From: Canna indica
Lineage: Eukaryota > Streptophyta > Magnoliopsida > Zingiberales > Cannaceae
Assembly: GCA_034359265.1 (NCBI GenBank)
Contig: CP136896.1
Location: 6,045,501 to 6,109,500 of the forward strand
DNA length: 64,000 bases
Reading direction: 5' to 3'
Below are positions 35,601 through 48,020 of this stretch, piece after piece. Under the pieces are notes generated by a model. That model was not told the DNA's origin. It saw only the letters and a list, made by a program, of their open reading frames with translations, and made no database searches. The stretch's first letter is position 1; each line of letters starts with the position of its first letter. The translations under genes and the position numbers were made by a program.

Positions 35601-36084
35601 TTCTCCAATGGATGGTCAACAAGGATCTTTTGCAAATCTTGCAATTCCAGAAGCACCTGCAACCCAGCCAAGCAATCATGTGTCAAGCATGCTTGTTCCA
35701 CAAACAGGACCAGCGACCTTTGTCCCCATGCAGGGAGCTCAACCTGTAGTACCAACATATGCACAAGGCAACCTTCTTCCGCAACCAGGTCCACCAGATC
35801 AACCTATGGCCCCAACATATGTGCAAGGAAACCTTCCACAATCAGGTCCACCAGCTCCATTTGCATCACAGGCAAATCAATTTACTACACAGGATACTCG
35901 CCCTAGTGCTCCATTAAATATGCAGAGATCCCAGATGAGCCTTCTTTCGCAGCCCGGTTTGCAAACTCCTAGTAAGTCGGAAATGATTGCTCCTACATCA
36001 GCTGTACCACCTGTAAAATCTGCTCCATCAAAAGAGAAGTTCGAATCCAAATCAACTGTCTGGACTGACACATTGAGTCGAGGT

Positions 36085-36115
<31 letters not shown>

Positions 36116-36926
36116 GCTTAATCTTTTCTAAACCATTTTATAGTTTTATAATTGTCATGTTGTCATGTTCTCCGTTGCATTCTATAAACGCACTTAGGAG
36201 CTAAAATTCAATAGGTAATCAATTTGCTTGTTATCTAGGATTCAAATATGAATGTTAATCACAATATGGTGATAGTTTCTTGTTATGCGTAAATGTACTG
36301 CTTAGACTTGTGTTTTACATCACAAGGCCTTTGTGCATCTTATATACATGGCAAAATGAATTGCATGTTGCATTCTGATCCACATTTTATTTTTCATTAC
36401 AGCCATATTAAGTTTTTCTTATTGTGTCTAATTTGTCATTGATTTTTGGGCAGCTAAAATTAATCCTCATGCGGATATTGGCATTGATTTTGAATCTATG
36501 AATCGGAAAGAGAGAATGAAAGAAGAGAAGAAGGTTTCTACAGCTCCAGTATCTACTACTGCCATGGGCAAAGCTATGGGATCTGGTTCAGGCACTGGGC
36601 GTGCTGGTGCAAGTGCCTTTGCAGCCCCTCCAAATCCCATGATGGGATCAGGAATGGGCATTGGCATGGGGATGGGTGGTGGTATGGGAATGGGCATGAT
36701 GGGCAATAACAGTTCTATCGGAATGGGGATGGGGATGGGGATGAGTGGTTATGGTGGGGCCATGAGTCGACCTATGGGTATGGGAATGAACCAGGGAATG
36801 CCTCCCCAGCCACCCATGGGGGTACGTCCTGGTGGAGGTAATTTTGCTGGCGCAGGATACAACCCCATGATGGGTACGGGCAATTATAGTTATCAGCAAC
36901 CATATGGAGGTGGTGGATATAGGTAA
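29606..36926 (+). CDS. EPSIN2: Clathrin interactor EPSIN 2/3-like, ENTH domain
   Basis: Coding exons: 29606-29640, 29807-29858, 30086-30165, 30241-30319, 30427-30510, 30630-30775, 30852-31208, 31509-31547, 31659-31754, 31829-32067, 34988-35178, 35398-36109, 36454-36926; all GT-AG, total 2583 bp, 860 codons. The N-terminus is an ENTH domain (about residues 12-155: [50 protein letters not shown]), which binds phosphoinositides. A long disordered tail follows: an RYD/GR-rich stretch, [14 protein letters not shown] (EMDLFG), NPF (ENPFGE), Pro/Gln-rich repeats, LVNLNI, then a Met/Gly-rich end (GMGMG). This matches the plant EPSIN2/3 group, adaptors at endosome/trans-Golgi membranes that bind clathrin and sort cargo. 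EPSIN2 versus EPSIN3 cannot be told apart here. Intron 10 (2.9 kb) carries a MITE. Confidence 0.93.
32648..32672. repeat. (AT)n microsatellite in EPSIN intron 10
   Basis: Uninterrupted AT run within the 2.9-kb intron. Confidence 0.85.
34246..34626. mobile_element. MITE in EPSIN intron 10, 8-bp target duplication
   Basis: Starts CATGGTTTAAAATCTAGTATCGG and ends ATATTTAAAACCATG, an imperfect inverted repeat. Flanked by CTTTCAAT at 34238-34245 and 34627-34634. The interior has the same TACCGG/GGTACCG-type words as the MITE at 8578-8887, but is more diverged and has a longer unique centre. It lies well inside the intron and away from splice sites. Confidence 0.7.
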
Positions 36927-37200
36927 GAAAATACACATTCCTAAACATATTGAGACAAAATAGTTGAGTGCCAAAGCATATGTTATTGTACCTAGTTGTT
37001 CCAGTATCATATATACTGTTCTTCATTGAGTGAGAAGTTAATGTCTCTGATAAGTGCCTTCGTCTTACAAAACATTACAATAGTCTTGTTGTACATGACT
37101 GGTATCGCTGGTGTATGGGGTTGCATCAGTCTTAGACTGTTAATACTTCTTTGTGAATTTTGGCTGAAGAATTATTTTTGTGTTTGTGCTTAATAGAAAA
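36927..37200 (+). other. EPSIN 3' UTR, approximate
   Basis: Follows TAA 36924-36926. AT-rich, with an AATAGAAAATAA word near 37192 that could serve as a polyadenylation signal region. The end is a guess. Confidence 0.35.
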
Positions 37201-38615
37201 TAATGATTCATTATTCTTTACTTCTTGTTGTAATATTTGTTTTTATACTACTGATTGCAAGCAGCTAAATTTAAATTTCTCATTTGAGTTTTGCCTCTTT
37301 CACTTTGTCTAATATTGATAAATTATTTGCTTCTGTGGTTATGTCGTTTGAGTTGTTTGTTCCTGGTGCTTTAGTTGTGTCATCTGTTCAGCTGTAGCTT
37401 GATGCCTCCTTGGGTGTTTAATAATTGATAATGTTCTTGTAAAATACATAGTACACCTGTGTTTTCCACAATACTCTTTGGTTGACATGGTTATGTATTA
37501 TGAGTCTCTCACACGAGATGAACAGGATCTTAATTTTGGATCCATTATCTTCCTCTTTTTCGTCTGCGGTTCTTTTGCCCGAGGCTCATTAAATTATGAA
37601 CTTCTAGTCGTGTATGCAAATCCTTTGGCAGTTCACGATAAATTTTTTGTAAGAACTTGGGTTTATAAAAATCGTTATATCAGAATCTCATAATTTCAAC
37701 AAATTTTTGAAACTGGAATAACATTATTGGAAATTTCTGAAGCCAAAATATAGTTAAAATTTTCAGATTTGGAACATAAAATAAGCATTATTCATTTAAA
37801 ATTTGTAATATAAGTTTTAAATTTTTAATGCATTAGAAATTTTTATTCAATTTTTTTTAAAAATATTGGTCTATTATTTTTTGAAATTATGAAATATAAT
37901 TTTTTGTTATGAAAAAGCGGTGTTAGGTTCTAAAAAATATTTTAGATCGAAACTCTCTATAGATTTTTGTTTCTATAAAATTAAATTTAAAATATAAATT
38001 TTTATTCAAATTTATGAAATTAAATTTAAATTATAAAGAGTAAAAAATTTTGGTCCACAATATTTTTTTTACACCATAGTATATATTTTATATTATAAAA
38101 AAATATTTTATGAATTAAATTTTGGGTAAAAGTTTTTATTGTATTAATATTTTTTGTCGAAAGTATATAAAACTAAATTCAAATTAAAAACAATGAAAAA
38201 ATTATAATCATATCAACACAACTATGATCCAACAAAATTATAATCACTCGTTTATATATAAAGGTATATATATATAATTTCTCACCTTACTCCTAATTAA
38301 AAATACTTAATTTTAATATATTTTGATTATTAAATGAATGAATGGTTATATTTTTCAAATATATATTTTTGCTATTAAATTATTTAAATTTCACGTATCG
38401 TTGGATAATTATGTATATTCGTGTACTGTATTAATTATGTCATTTGATGGGACATACATATTAAACAAGTGTTTTGAATTTTGACATATTTTTTAAATTG
38501 TGTTATGCTTATATTTCAATTATGCTGCATAATTGAGATTTACTCCAACACAAATTGTTAGCCTATATAATTTTATTAAATTAAATTTTAGCATATGAAA
38601 ACTACGTGTATTAGA
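37201..38615. other. AT-rich intergenic DNA
   Basis: Very AT-rich with short frames only (one of 71 codons at 37478-37693 without family motifs). No repeat border seen before the LINE target duplication at 38616. Confidence 0.5.
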
Positions 38616-40893
38616 ATTATGCAATACATTGTATTTTTTTTAAAGAGAATGATAATGTATTATCCATTCCGGAGAATAATTTATTTAACAAAATTATTAC
38701 ATTCGACATATCTCTCTTATCCCACAAAAAGGAAGGAAAGATTGTAAGAAAAAAAAATCCATTCAAAGATAATTTGAATGAAAATCTACAGAGGTACAAC
38801 GAGGCCGACCTTCATCATGTGTAGGATTGAGATCGAAACTCCAATTAAATTTTGCAGCAACTGTTGCCAAACTATGAGCAGCATTATTATATTTTCTTTC
38901 AGAATAATAAAAATCTTGTATCTTCAACTTAACTACCAATGACCAAATATCTTCAATGATGTTGATTGCAAACCAGGGAGGTATCATCTTTCTTCTAAGA
39001 ACACCACATCAATATTGGCAGTCAGAGGCAACGGTTCTTATCTGATCATTATATCTTAAGGCAGCCAAGAGAGCCTAATTGCTTTTGCTTCAGCTAAGAA
39101 GACATTAGAACAAGAGAAAAATTTCATCTCAATTAACACAACTTTGTTAGTAGTTGGGTTAACAATAATGAAACCAGCACCCCCATTAAGACTGTTTTCA
39201 ATCCATGACCCATCACAGAAGAGAATTGTATCAGAATCATAAAGAAAGTCTTTTGGAATACACATGTTAGTGATAACTCTGCTAAGTGGAGATTTCTCCT
39301 TGGGTTTAAAGTAATTATACTCAGTAGAGACTGCCTATAAGTAGGATTTAACAATCTTTTTCTTTTTCTTTTCCTAATTTGAGAAGTACATTATATTCCT
39401 ATGTTTCCATATATGCCATAAACAAACTGCAATAAAACTTATGATATTGTGCAAGTCTTTCTTTTCAAATAACGATTCATCTATAAGCCAACCAATAGTT
39501 TTCCATTTTGAGAATTGATCCAAAGGAAGCCTAAATTCATCATAAGCCATCTTCCATAATTCTTTTGAAAAAGAACATTCAAAGAAAACATGCTTAATAT
39601 CCTCTCTAGAGTTGTGACAAATTTTGCAGTTATATGGAATGTCCTTATTTATTGTGGTCACTAGGTCTGCCGTAGGAAGTTTATTCAAAGTAAACTTCCA
39701 TAAAAAAATTTTGACTCTAGGGGAAACATCCAGGTTCCATAAATTCTTCCATACTAAGCAATTAACTTTGGCAATTGGGACATATTTCTGGAAATGAAAC
39801 TTTTGCTTGAGAAAATTATAGGCACTTTTAGCATTTAAACTACCATCTTTGATGAAAGTCCAAATCCATTTATCTTCTCTATCATTCAAAGGAAGAGAAA
39901 TTCTGCAAACTGCTTCAAGAAGAAAGGGATGAAACACTTTTTTAAGAGAATCTAAGTTCCATGTACCATTATCTAGAATATCAAAAACATGAAGATATTT
40001 TTGAGCTTCCCTGGGATAAAAAAAAGTGGCCCAAAAAGCAATTGGTATGTTACAGATCGAAGGGTCATTCAAAAAATGTATGTTGTGACCATTGCCTATG
40101 TAGATTCTCAAGCCATCTCTGAAGCAGCTCATAATGCAGAAGCCTTTTTAATATCTTGACTCATCCAATGATGTATTCTTTGATACTTTGCATTCCAAAG
40201 CTCAAAAATAAGATTATTCTCAGAATTTAGATATGACAGAATCCTTGTGGCAACCATGGCTATTTTAACGACATTCAGATCTCTAATGCTGAGGTCCTCT
40301 TCAACTTTTTTTCAGTAAGATTTTATCACAAACTATTAAATGTCATTTTTTTTTTTTTTTTCATATCGTTCCTCCAAAAGAATTCCTTAGAGAGTTCCGT
40401 GATTTTTTCACATGCATTATTGGAAGCAGACAAAGCTAGTAAAGAATGAGTGGGAATGGAATTGAGAACAATATTTATTAGTATCACCTTTCCACTTTGA
40501 CTAATATAATTCTTAGTCCAATGATTTATCCTCAAATTGGCTTTACTGATAATTTCATTCTTGAGGTTAACCGGAATGTGCTTCGGACTGATAAAAACAC
40601 CCAAATACTTTATTGGGAAAACTCCTTGTCTAATACTCAAACAATCTGAAATACTTCTTCTAATCTCAGGTTTAGTTCTAGGTGGAAACAATACCTCAGA
40701 TTTATTGAGGTTCACCTTCTAGTTTGTAATTTGACATTAGTCATCAATTGCTCTTAAAAGGTTTCTGCAAGATTTTTGCCTTCCCCGAATACAAATAAGC
40801 AAGTAATTTGCATATCATAAATGACTAAATTATTTCTCTCAAATTTTAAGGACATAAATCTTTCCTTTAGAAATGTAATCATTTAGAATCAAG

Positions 40894-43259
40894 GGGTCCG
40901 TTTGTTTCGTTAAAAAATGAGGGACTAGATTGGATTTCGGAACGTGTCCCTCGTTTGTTTTGCAAAAAGAAGGAAGGACATGATTTGAGATCACGTTCTG
41001 GACAGAATTTCTACCCCTTTTGATGTACCGAGAAAATTCTCGGTACAACAAATTGAGGCGGAGGACATGGTTGATAAAAGACACATTTACCCTCAGAAAG
41101 ACTCTCGTCTCCATCTCTCGCCCGTCCCATTGTTCTTGCGCCCTCAATCTCTCATCACCGAGGGTCCCATCTCTCATGGCATCACCGAAGGTGTCGTCTA
41201 CTACTCTCATGGGACGACGTCTGCTACATGGTTTCATCTACTACATGTCTACATTTATGCCTCTGTCTTCGAGCGGCGTCTGCTACATGGTTGATCTCCG
41301 TCGTCTGCTTCATGGTCTCCGCCTCCCTATTATCCTCGACATCGAGGACTTCAAGATATTCCTTGCTTTGTTTTAGATCCTTCTATGGGTTAGAGTTGTG
41401 GGTTGGTCTGGTTATTTGATCCCATAGGGGGATTTTTCGTTCTGAAGACATAGGCGGAGACCATGAAGCCAAAGGTGCAAATGAGGAAGTCGAAATACAT
41501 GGCCTAGCTGCGCTTGAACTTGCCCAAATAGCTCTGCGGTGGCTCCTGGTAGTGGATCTCGAAGTCCATCGGCTACACCGGCGCAGCTCGGCGCCGGCAG
41601 CGGATGAGGAGGAGGAGGAGAAGCGCATCTTGAGGATCTTGAGGCGGTCGGTGGCGAGGGCGAGGGTGAGCTTGTGGGAACCCGTTGATGCAGCGGAGAG
41701 TTTGGGCGACTGCGACGTAGAAGGCGAGTTGACCGAGGGAGAGGAGGCCGATGGGGACCCAGTAGTGGCGGCACTGGAGGCGGGGCGACGAGCAGGACCG
41801 CCAGAAAGAGGAAGAAGATCTAGAAGAGGCGCCACATCTCTTTCTTCTGTGCGTCCACCTCCCGCTTCTTCTCCGAAATCCTCTCGAAGTGGAGCTGGAC
41901 GATAGTGTTCAGGGCTTGGATCGCCGTCTCCCACGCCATCTATCTCCAAGGTCCGAGCAGTAGAGATAGGATTAACTCTTAAAAAATGTTGTATATCATA
42001 GGTACTCTACAAAATCCTAAGTTGACAAATTATGTGGGTTCAGAGTACCCTACTGAATTCGCCTCACTAGATCAGTCCATCTGTGATTGACTGATTGACA
42101 AGTAAAAAATAATTGTTTCTATTGTATCTTAAGTTGTATTAGTTGAATCATTTCTTGCCTGTGGATTGTGGTGCTCTGGAATTTGGAAACTACTTGGAAA
42201 GTACATATTGCCAAGTTATTATTGTCATGCTTGCAAAAGTACCGTTCTATATTTTTTTTTTTCCAATTTAGATGAAGATAGCTAATTCTTCAAGCCTATT
42301 TGAGTTCTCGACATCCATCGTGGAAATTATACTAAATTATAGATTTCTCTAACCTGCTTCTTCTTTAATTTCTTGAATGCTTATGCATATTATCTTTCAG
42401 TATGTTTGCAGTTAACTGGGTTTTTGATGGCCGAAGGCAATTGAATAATTAATTTCTATAAGCAGTATTTGCTGATGTAAATGAAGATGCTCATATTATA
42501 TGGAAGTCTAATTTTTATACATGGTACCTCATACGTACAAGTAGAAAATAAGCTCGTCATGCGAGAAACTGGTGTGAGAGTACTTCATCGAATGTTCATT
42601 AAACCTCTACATCCTCGAAGTATTATTCCACAGAGATAATCTAATCGAAGTATTATTCCACCAGTTAATTTTAACTTGAAGGAATTTTGTGCAGCAGAAG
42701 GAGCTTCCACTTTTTTGACCAAACAAAAGGAGCTTCCACTAGCAAAACCTTAACATCTATAATTAAATTGAAGAACAGTAAAAGTGTGTCCAAACTAATA
42801 GCACACATTGTTGAATCAAAACTTGAACTAACAAACTACGACTTGAATTACAAATAAAAGTAATGGAGAAAATTAGCTCGACCCTTTCACATCTTAAAAA
42901 ATGCAAGACTTTGAGTTACTCAATATATAATACAACAAAAAGTAGGAAGTCATACGAATGATACAACACTACTAAATGTTGCGACATTATATGTATTAAG
43001 AAATTTTAAGACTACTTTATGTATGAAGACTTTTATGTATAAAATTGAATTTGAGCACTAAAAATATGTAAGAGTATTTTAGTCATTTTGTCTTGTACAG
43101 AACTGTGTTTTACCGAACCAAATGCATAACGGGACTGGATATCGTGTCCCGTTCTTGACGAAACAAACATTGTATAGCTGCTATCCCAGGACACCTGGTG
43201 TTCTGTCATTGTCCTTGTCTGGTGTCCTTTGACGAGCAGTTTGCGAATCAAACGAGCCC
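40894..43259. mobile_element. Non-autonomous DNA transposon carrying a host-gene fragment
   Basis: Inverted ends GGGTCCGTTTGTTTCG (left) and GGGCTCGTTTGATTCGC (right, reverse complement) are flanked by AAG at 40891-40893 and 43260-43262. The GGG-C-GTTTG ends and 3-bp duplication resemble PIF/Harbinger-type elements, although their usual target is TWA, so the superfamily is tentative. Excision in silico leaves the LINE RT frame intact across the site, which confirms both borders. No transposase was found in 2366 bp. A broken host-gene copy lies at 41406-41939. Confidence 0.82.
41406..41939 (-). pseudogene. Captured fragment of an unrecognised host membrane-protein gene
   Basis: The minus strand begins MAWETAIQALNTIVQLHFER, continues ISEKKREVDAQKKEMWRLF, then a stop where a tryptophan is expected, then IFFLFLAVLLVA (first hydrophobic span). 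In the next frames come WVPIGLLSLGQLAFYVAVAQ, a LTLALATDRLKILKM helix, and MYFDFLICTFGFMVSAYVF (last hydrophobic span). So a multi-span protein with a charged N-terminal helix is recognisable across at least three frameshifts. It is GC-rich, unlike the rest of the element. I recall conserved plant proteins of this type but no function. The lack of introns is compatible with capture of one exon or a processed copy. Confidence 0.65.
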
Positions 43260-45270
43260 AAGGAGAGTAATTGTTGCATGATAATGAATAAGTAAGGAGA
43301 TAAAGGATCTCCCAGCTTGACTCCCATACTGCTTTTAAAAGGTTTTGAATAGAACTCATTCACTCTATATTTAAAAGAAGTGTTTTTAAGCAGGATTCAA
43401 CCCACCTAATATATGTGATAGGAAAGTTCATAAGTTTCATTATCTCTAAAAGAGAAGCCCAGGAAACTCTGTCAAAAGCCTTCTCAAGGTCTAATTTTAC
43501 CAGAATAAAAGGATATCTTCCTTTGGCCCTTGTAATAGAATTGACAAGTTCATTGACAAGGATATCTTTCTGGGATGAATGCAGATTGAGCTTTATCAAT
43601 AAGAGGACTTAACAAAGGTCTTAGCCTATTCGCAAGTACTTTTGTAAATAACTTATAAATGACATTACTTAATGCGATAGGTTTAAAATCCGTAATAAGA
43701 GTGACATTATCCTTCTTTGGAATGAAAACCAGAGTAGTAGTACCCCAACAATCCGGTAGAGAGCAATTATTATGAAATTCTCTAAAGGCATCTAAAATCT
43801 GATCTTTAACAGTATCCTAAAATTGAATATAAAATTCAACAGGATACCCATTAGGGCCAGGGGTTTTACCTTTACCCATACTTTGGAGTGCTTTCCCAAT
43901 TTCCTCCAAGGAAAACTCCGAAATAAGAAGCCCTCTTTGTTCCTCATTAATCTATTCCATGCCAAATTCTGATATGATAGGCCACTAGAGTTTTTAAAGG
44001 AAGAATTCCATATATCATAATACCAATTTGCAAAGACATCACAAATCTGCTCTATATTTTGATAAACAGTGCATTCTACATTGATTTTCGTTATCATACT
44101 GTTCTTCCTCTTGATTTTACAAAGATTATGAAAATACCTTGTGTTCTTATCCCCCTCATCAATCCACCTTTCTCTAGATTTTGTCCACCATTTAATGAGT
44201 ATGTGCTTGTTTAAAGCCATAGAAAGGTTCTTATGAGTTTTTAGCTGTAACTATTTGTGATTCTCAAGCAAATCTTTCTCATCCAATTTTTCAAAGAAAC
44301 TGATTTTGATTTCAGTATTAGCGAGACTATTCTCCAGGTTTCCAATACTCTCATTGTTCCACACAGTGAGCTTCTTAGCAAGTCTAGATAGATGCTGTTG
44401 TAAAGAAAAGTCAACACTGTAACATTGGACATTAGGATCTCAAACATTGTTTATAAGCTCTTTCAGACCAGGCTGTGAGAAACAATAGTGTTCAAAAATA
44501 ATTTTTTTTGCGGTTTTTTAATGTTGTCTAGATTACCACAATTAAGCAAAATAGGAGAGTGGTTTAAGGTAACTCTTAATAGGTTCTTCACCTTTACAAA
44601 GTCATAGTTTGAACTTCATGAAAGATTTGCTAGTGCTCTATCCAATCTAGCCTAAATTCTTTGTTTTCCTACTCTGTTGTTGTACCAGGTATAAGAGTTT
44701 CCAATAAAACCAAGATCATTCAATTTGGCCTTAGTAAGAAAGTCACTAAAAATCTGAGAAGAAGAATTCTCTTTGAAAATATTTCCTCCTTTCTTTTCCA
44801 TAGATGACAAAATGCAGTTCATATCACCAATAAGAAGCCACGGTATATCAACCAAGTTGAGATTAGCATAGCTATTCCATAACTCATTCCTAATCCCAAC
44901 TATGTTGCTTGCGTAAATGCCAGAAAAAGGAAAGGTCTATCAGTTTTAAACTGAATTGCTGCATTTACTGATTGTCTAGTAAAATGAACAATTCTAATTT
45001 TGAAGAACTCTCTTTTCCACATGAGAACAATGCCTCCAGATCTTCCTCTCGAGGGCACATACTCTCCACTCCATCTTGGTCCCATCATGTGAATAAATTT
45101 TTGCACCCCCATGTCCTCCAGATGAGACTCCAATAAAAGAACCATATCTATCTTGAGAGTTCTAATTAGCTGAAAAAGTCTTTCTTTGCTAGTCTTCTTA
45201 CCCACACCTCTAATATTCCAAGATATCAGATTCATTTTTCTCCAGGTGGGGGTTTACCAGTGTCGGTGCT

Positions 45271-46882
45271 CTATGCAATACTAGCATCAAATTTGAACCT
45301 AGTCTTCTTCCTTTTATAGCCTATTAGGCTAGCATGAGTATCATCTAGTTTTGTAGAGCTGCTAGGATCATCCTCTTGATCTTCTAACCAGTTATCATCT
45401 GCTTGATTCTCATGAAGCATTTTATCTCCAAGCTCCATCGTCTTCTTAAAATTCTCTTGGAATATGTTAGAAACTTTTTCACAAAAGGGTTCAAAGGCCT
45501 TATCTTGGTCTCCTTTATGATGAGTATTATGCTTTCTAACATTTTTATTAGTGACACCAAAATTGAAGTTTTTTGATTTTGCACTCAAGGAACCTGCCTT
45601 TGCAAATCCTGATTTTGCCTGGAAAGGTTGCCTTTTGAATGGTAGTGTTTTTGCAGGTACGTCCTGAGGGATTAGAATTGACTTGTGAACTGAGTTGTCT
45701 CCCTTAATTGAACTATCATTGTCACCTTCATTAATATCATCTAGTATATCAAAAGAATTCTACAGTGGTTTCCCATGATTGGCCTGTGGGGTTTTACTCT
45801 ATTTCTTCTACCTCTTGAAACTAGCATCCAAGGTCCGTACTCAATCTTATTTTCTTCCACATAGCTCATAGGTTTATCACTAGCTAGAAGAATCCTGTCT
45901 GTTCTGATTATCCATGTTTTGGTTATCCACAGCTTCAGGATCCCTTGGTTGATTTGTGAATGGACACTTTTCAGAAGTTGTCCAATTCTACCACACTTGA
46001 AACATATGATAGAAACGTTTTCATAAACAATCGATTCTCATATGTTGAATCTATTATTATTTTTATCTATATGCCTTGTTTTAGTGGTTTGGTGATATTT
46101 ATCAGAACACATATTTTGGTGTATTTTGCCCTGCAACCATAGAGCGTCAAATTATCTATCTTTAGAGGATCTCCTAATTTTGTAGTAATTTGAGGAAGGA
46201 TTTTCTCATGCATACATTCAACAGGAAATCCTGGAAACTGTATCTAAACATGATTTTTTTTTCAATTCTTTCACTAAACGGGACAAAGCTAGGCTTCCAT
46301 GGCTCGATTGACAAAGCCTGACCTCTTAAAAACTAGGAGCCATATGCAAGAACTCTATATTTGTCTTCGATCGAGGAGAATTTGAAAATATAGAACCCCT
46401 CCGCAAGATCAATGACTTCAAGATCACCTTCTATTTTCCAGATTACAAGCATAGCTCTTTTAACTAAACCAGGGTGGGTTGGGGGGGGGGGGGGGGGGTT
46501 CGTCCAAAAAACTTACCCGTATAGGCATAACTCCCATCTCTGGTAAGCCTCATCTAAACCGACATCCTCAATGAAAACTTCATCTTCTGTACTCATCTGG
46601 ATTTTCTTGATTTTCTCACAGATAATCTTGGACCGATTCCAAGATTCCCCCTCACTAGCTTCTCTAAATAATCTAGCCCAAGATTTATGCTTAAGGTTGG
46701 TCGGGTCCTTCGAGTCATGATTCTTTTCAGAATCTTGAATCAGAACCGGTAGATTGGGGTTTGGCGGAGCAGGATGCGATTTGGGCGTAGACGAAGTAGC
46801 TGATGTGACCTCCAACGAAGAATCATGGGGAGGGCGGACCGAGTTGTCGCCCCTTTTCCCTCTTGAGATCGTCTTGGAGCTC
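45271..46882 (-). pseudogene. LINE ORF1 (gag-like protein), broken
   Basis: Begins MSSKTISRGKRGDNSVRPP at about 46882, with HKSWARLFREASEGES (a conserved LINE ORF1 entry segment before the DUF4283 domain). It is interrupted near a G18 run at 46481-46498, which shifts or obscures the frame. Further frames follow with lesions, ending in YKRKKTRFKFDASIA and a stop at 45271-45273. ORF1 binds the LINE RNA. An upstream ATG at 46944 lies in the target duplication and is not the real start. Confidence 0.7.
46481..46498. repeat. G18 homopolymer
   Basis: Eighteen consecutive G on the plus strand within LINE ORF1. Length is likely to be unstable or misassembled. Confidence 0.9.
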
Positions 46883-46947
46883 ATTTCCTTGATGATTTTA
46901 GTAACATTAGAGTTTCGCAAAGACCTAACCATTATGCAATACATTGT

Positions 46948-48020
46948 GTTAATTTACATGATTATTAGCTTAATATATCTTAAACTAAATGATTTCTTTC
47001 ATTTATTTATGTCAATTGTACTATAAACTACGACACTTGATTCACCAATCACTTTTTTGTCGACAACTATGTCAAATAGATGACATATTGAGTTGACATG
47101 CATGATCACTTTTTAATTTTTAATAATATATATTGGAAAAATATATTCATGTGTTTATTCCTCGGTACCCCTTAATTGTAGCCCCCAAAAATCCCCAACT
47201 ACACTCTCGTGCATCCTCTATTGCTTGGGAGAACATACTCTTCAGCGTGAAGTGGGACATACTCATTGAGATAGCCATCCAGATAGCCATTTCAGAAACT
47301 CTTGTCAATTTGGTGATGATGACAACAAGAACACCTATATGGAGTACCTTGACTATGTGGTGGAGAAGAGAGTGCCAATGAAGCCACAGGCACCGGGGTA
47401 AGTGATGAGAAAAGTGGCCATGCAGGCACGACTAAGAAGGAGGTCGTGACTCTCGACCATCGTGGCTATGTCATAGAGGGGCTCAAGGACAGAGACAATG
47501 TTGGCTAGATACTAGAGTTCAGAGATGCAAATATGGATGACAAGAAAGGCAAAGACAATGATAGAAGGATGTCTTTTTCTATCCATGTTTATATTCATTT
47601 ATTTTTTATCCATATTCAGTCGCTTAAAATCCATATCCACTCGTTAGGTTTTTTACATGGTAAAAATAAATATATATGTCAATTTTAAACACTTAATTTG
47701 ATGATCCAAGTTGTGGATCATATTTCATTGTGCGAAATATTTTTTTTGTGAATTTATGATGATTTTAGAATGCATTTTATTGCATATATGGCCTAATAAG
47801 TGAACCAGTTTAAAATGACCCGAAGTAGTTTAAAATAGCCCGAAGCAGTTTAAATTTATTTGAAGTAATTTAAAATGGCCAGAAGTTAACCCCGTTAATA
47901 GTTGTGAGGGCATTAGTGATATTTTGAAAAGTTGATTCAGGTTTTGAGAAAAAATGAATAGACTTTCTTGTTTTGGGAATAAAAGGATTTCCCACTCGAT
48001 TTTAGGGAAATCGTTGTTTT
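46948..48020. other. Intergenic DNA with a possible gene relic at 47200-47390
   Basis: One stretch translates as SVKWDILIEIAIQIAISETLV and, in another frame, GDDDNKNTYMEYLDYVVEKRV followed by PMKPQAPG. The composition is protein-like, and the frame change suggests a broken gene fragment. I do not recognise it. The rest is AT-rich without features. Confidence 0.35.

Larger units (their letters stand above)
38763..45235 (-). pseudogene. LINE ORF2: endonuclease, RT, zf-RVT, RNase H, split by a nested element
   Basis: Starts MNLISWNIRGVGKKTSKER at 45235, with endonuclease motifs LLLESHLED, PWLLIGDMNCILS and DLGFIGNSYTWYNNRVG. RT pieces include VKLDLEKAFDRVSW (43360-43599) and GVKLGDPLSPYLFII (canonical GLRQGDPLSPYLF). 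The RT is cut at 43262/40891; across the junction the frame reads QQLLSLILNDYISKGK. The usual F/YADD box cannot be read and appears deleted (IYDMQITCLFVFGEG follows). Then come FPIKYLGVFISP, the zf-RVT finger (CKICHNSREDIKHVFFEC), and RNase H (CDGSW, AEAKA, RKYNNAAHSLA). RT activity is lost. Confidence 0.85.
38633..46930 (-). mobile_element. Near full-length L1-type LINE with 17-bp target duplication
   Basis: The 17-bp direct repeat ATTATGCAATACATTGT lies at 38616-38632 and 46931-46947. On the minus strand the element starts GGTTAGGTC just inside 46930, has ORF1, ORF2 (endonuclease, RT, zinc finger, RNase H) and ends in an A-run (plus-strand T8 at 38634-38641). Removing the nested 2.37-kb DNA element at 40894-43259 leaves about 5.9 kb. 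Frames are broken in many places, so it is dead. The intact target duplication on both sides fixes both ends. Confidence 0.92.

Noticed and set aside
36648..37010. Histidine/threonine-rich minus-strand frame
   Set aside because: Antisense of the Met/Gly-rich EPSIN tail.
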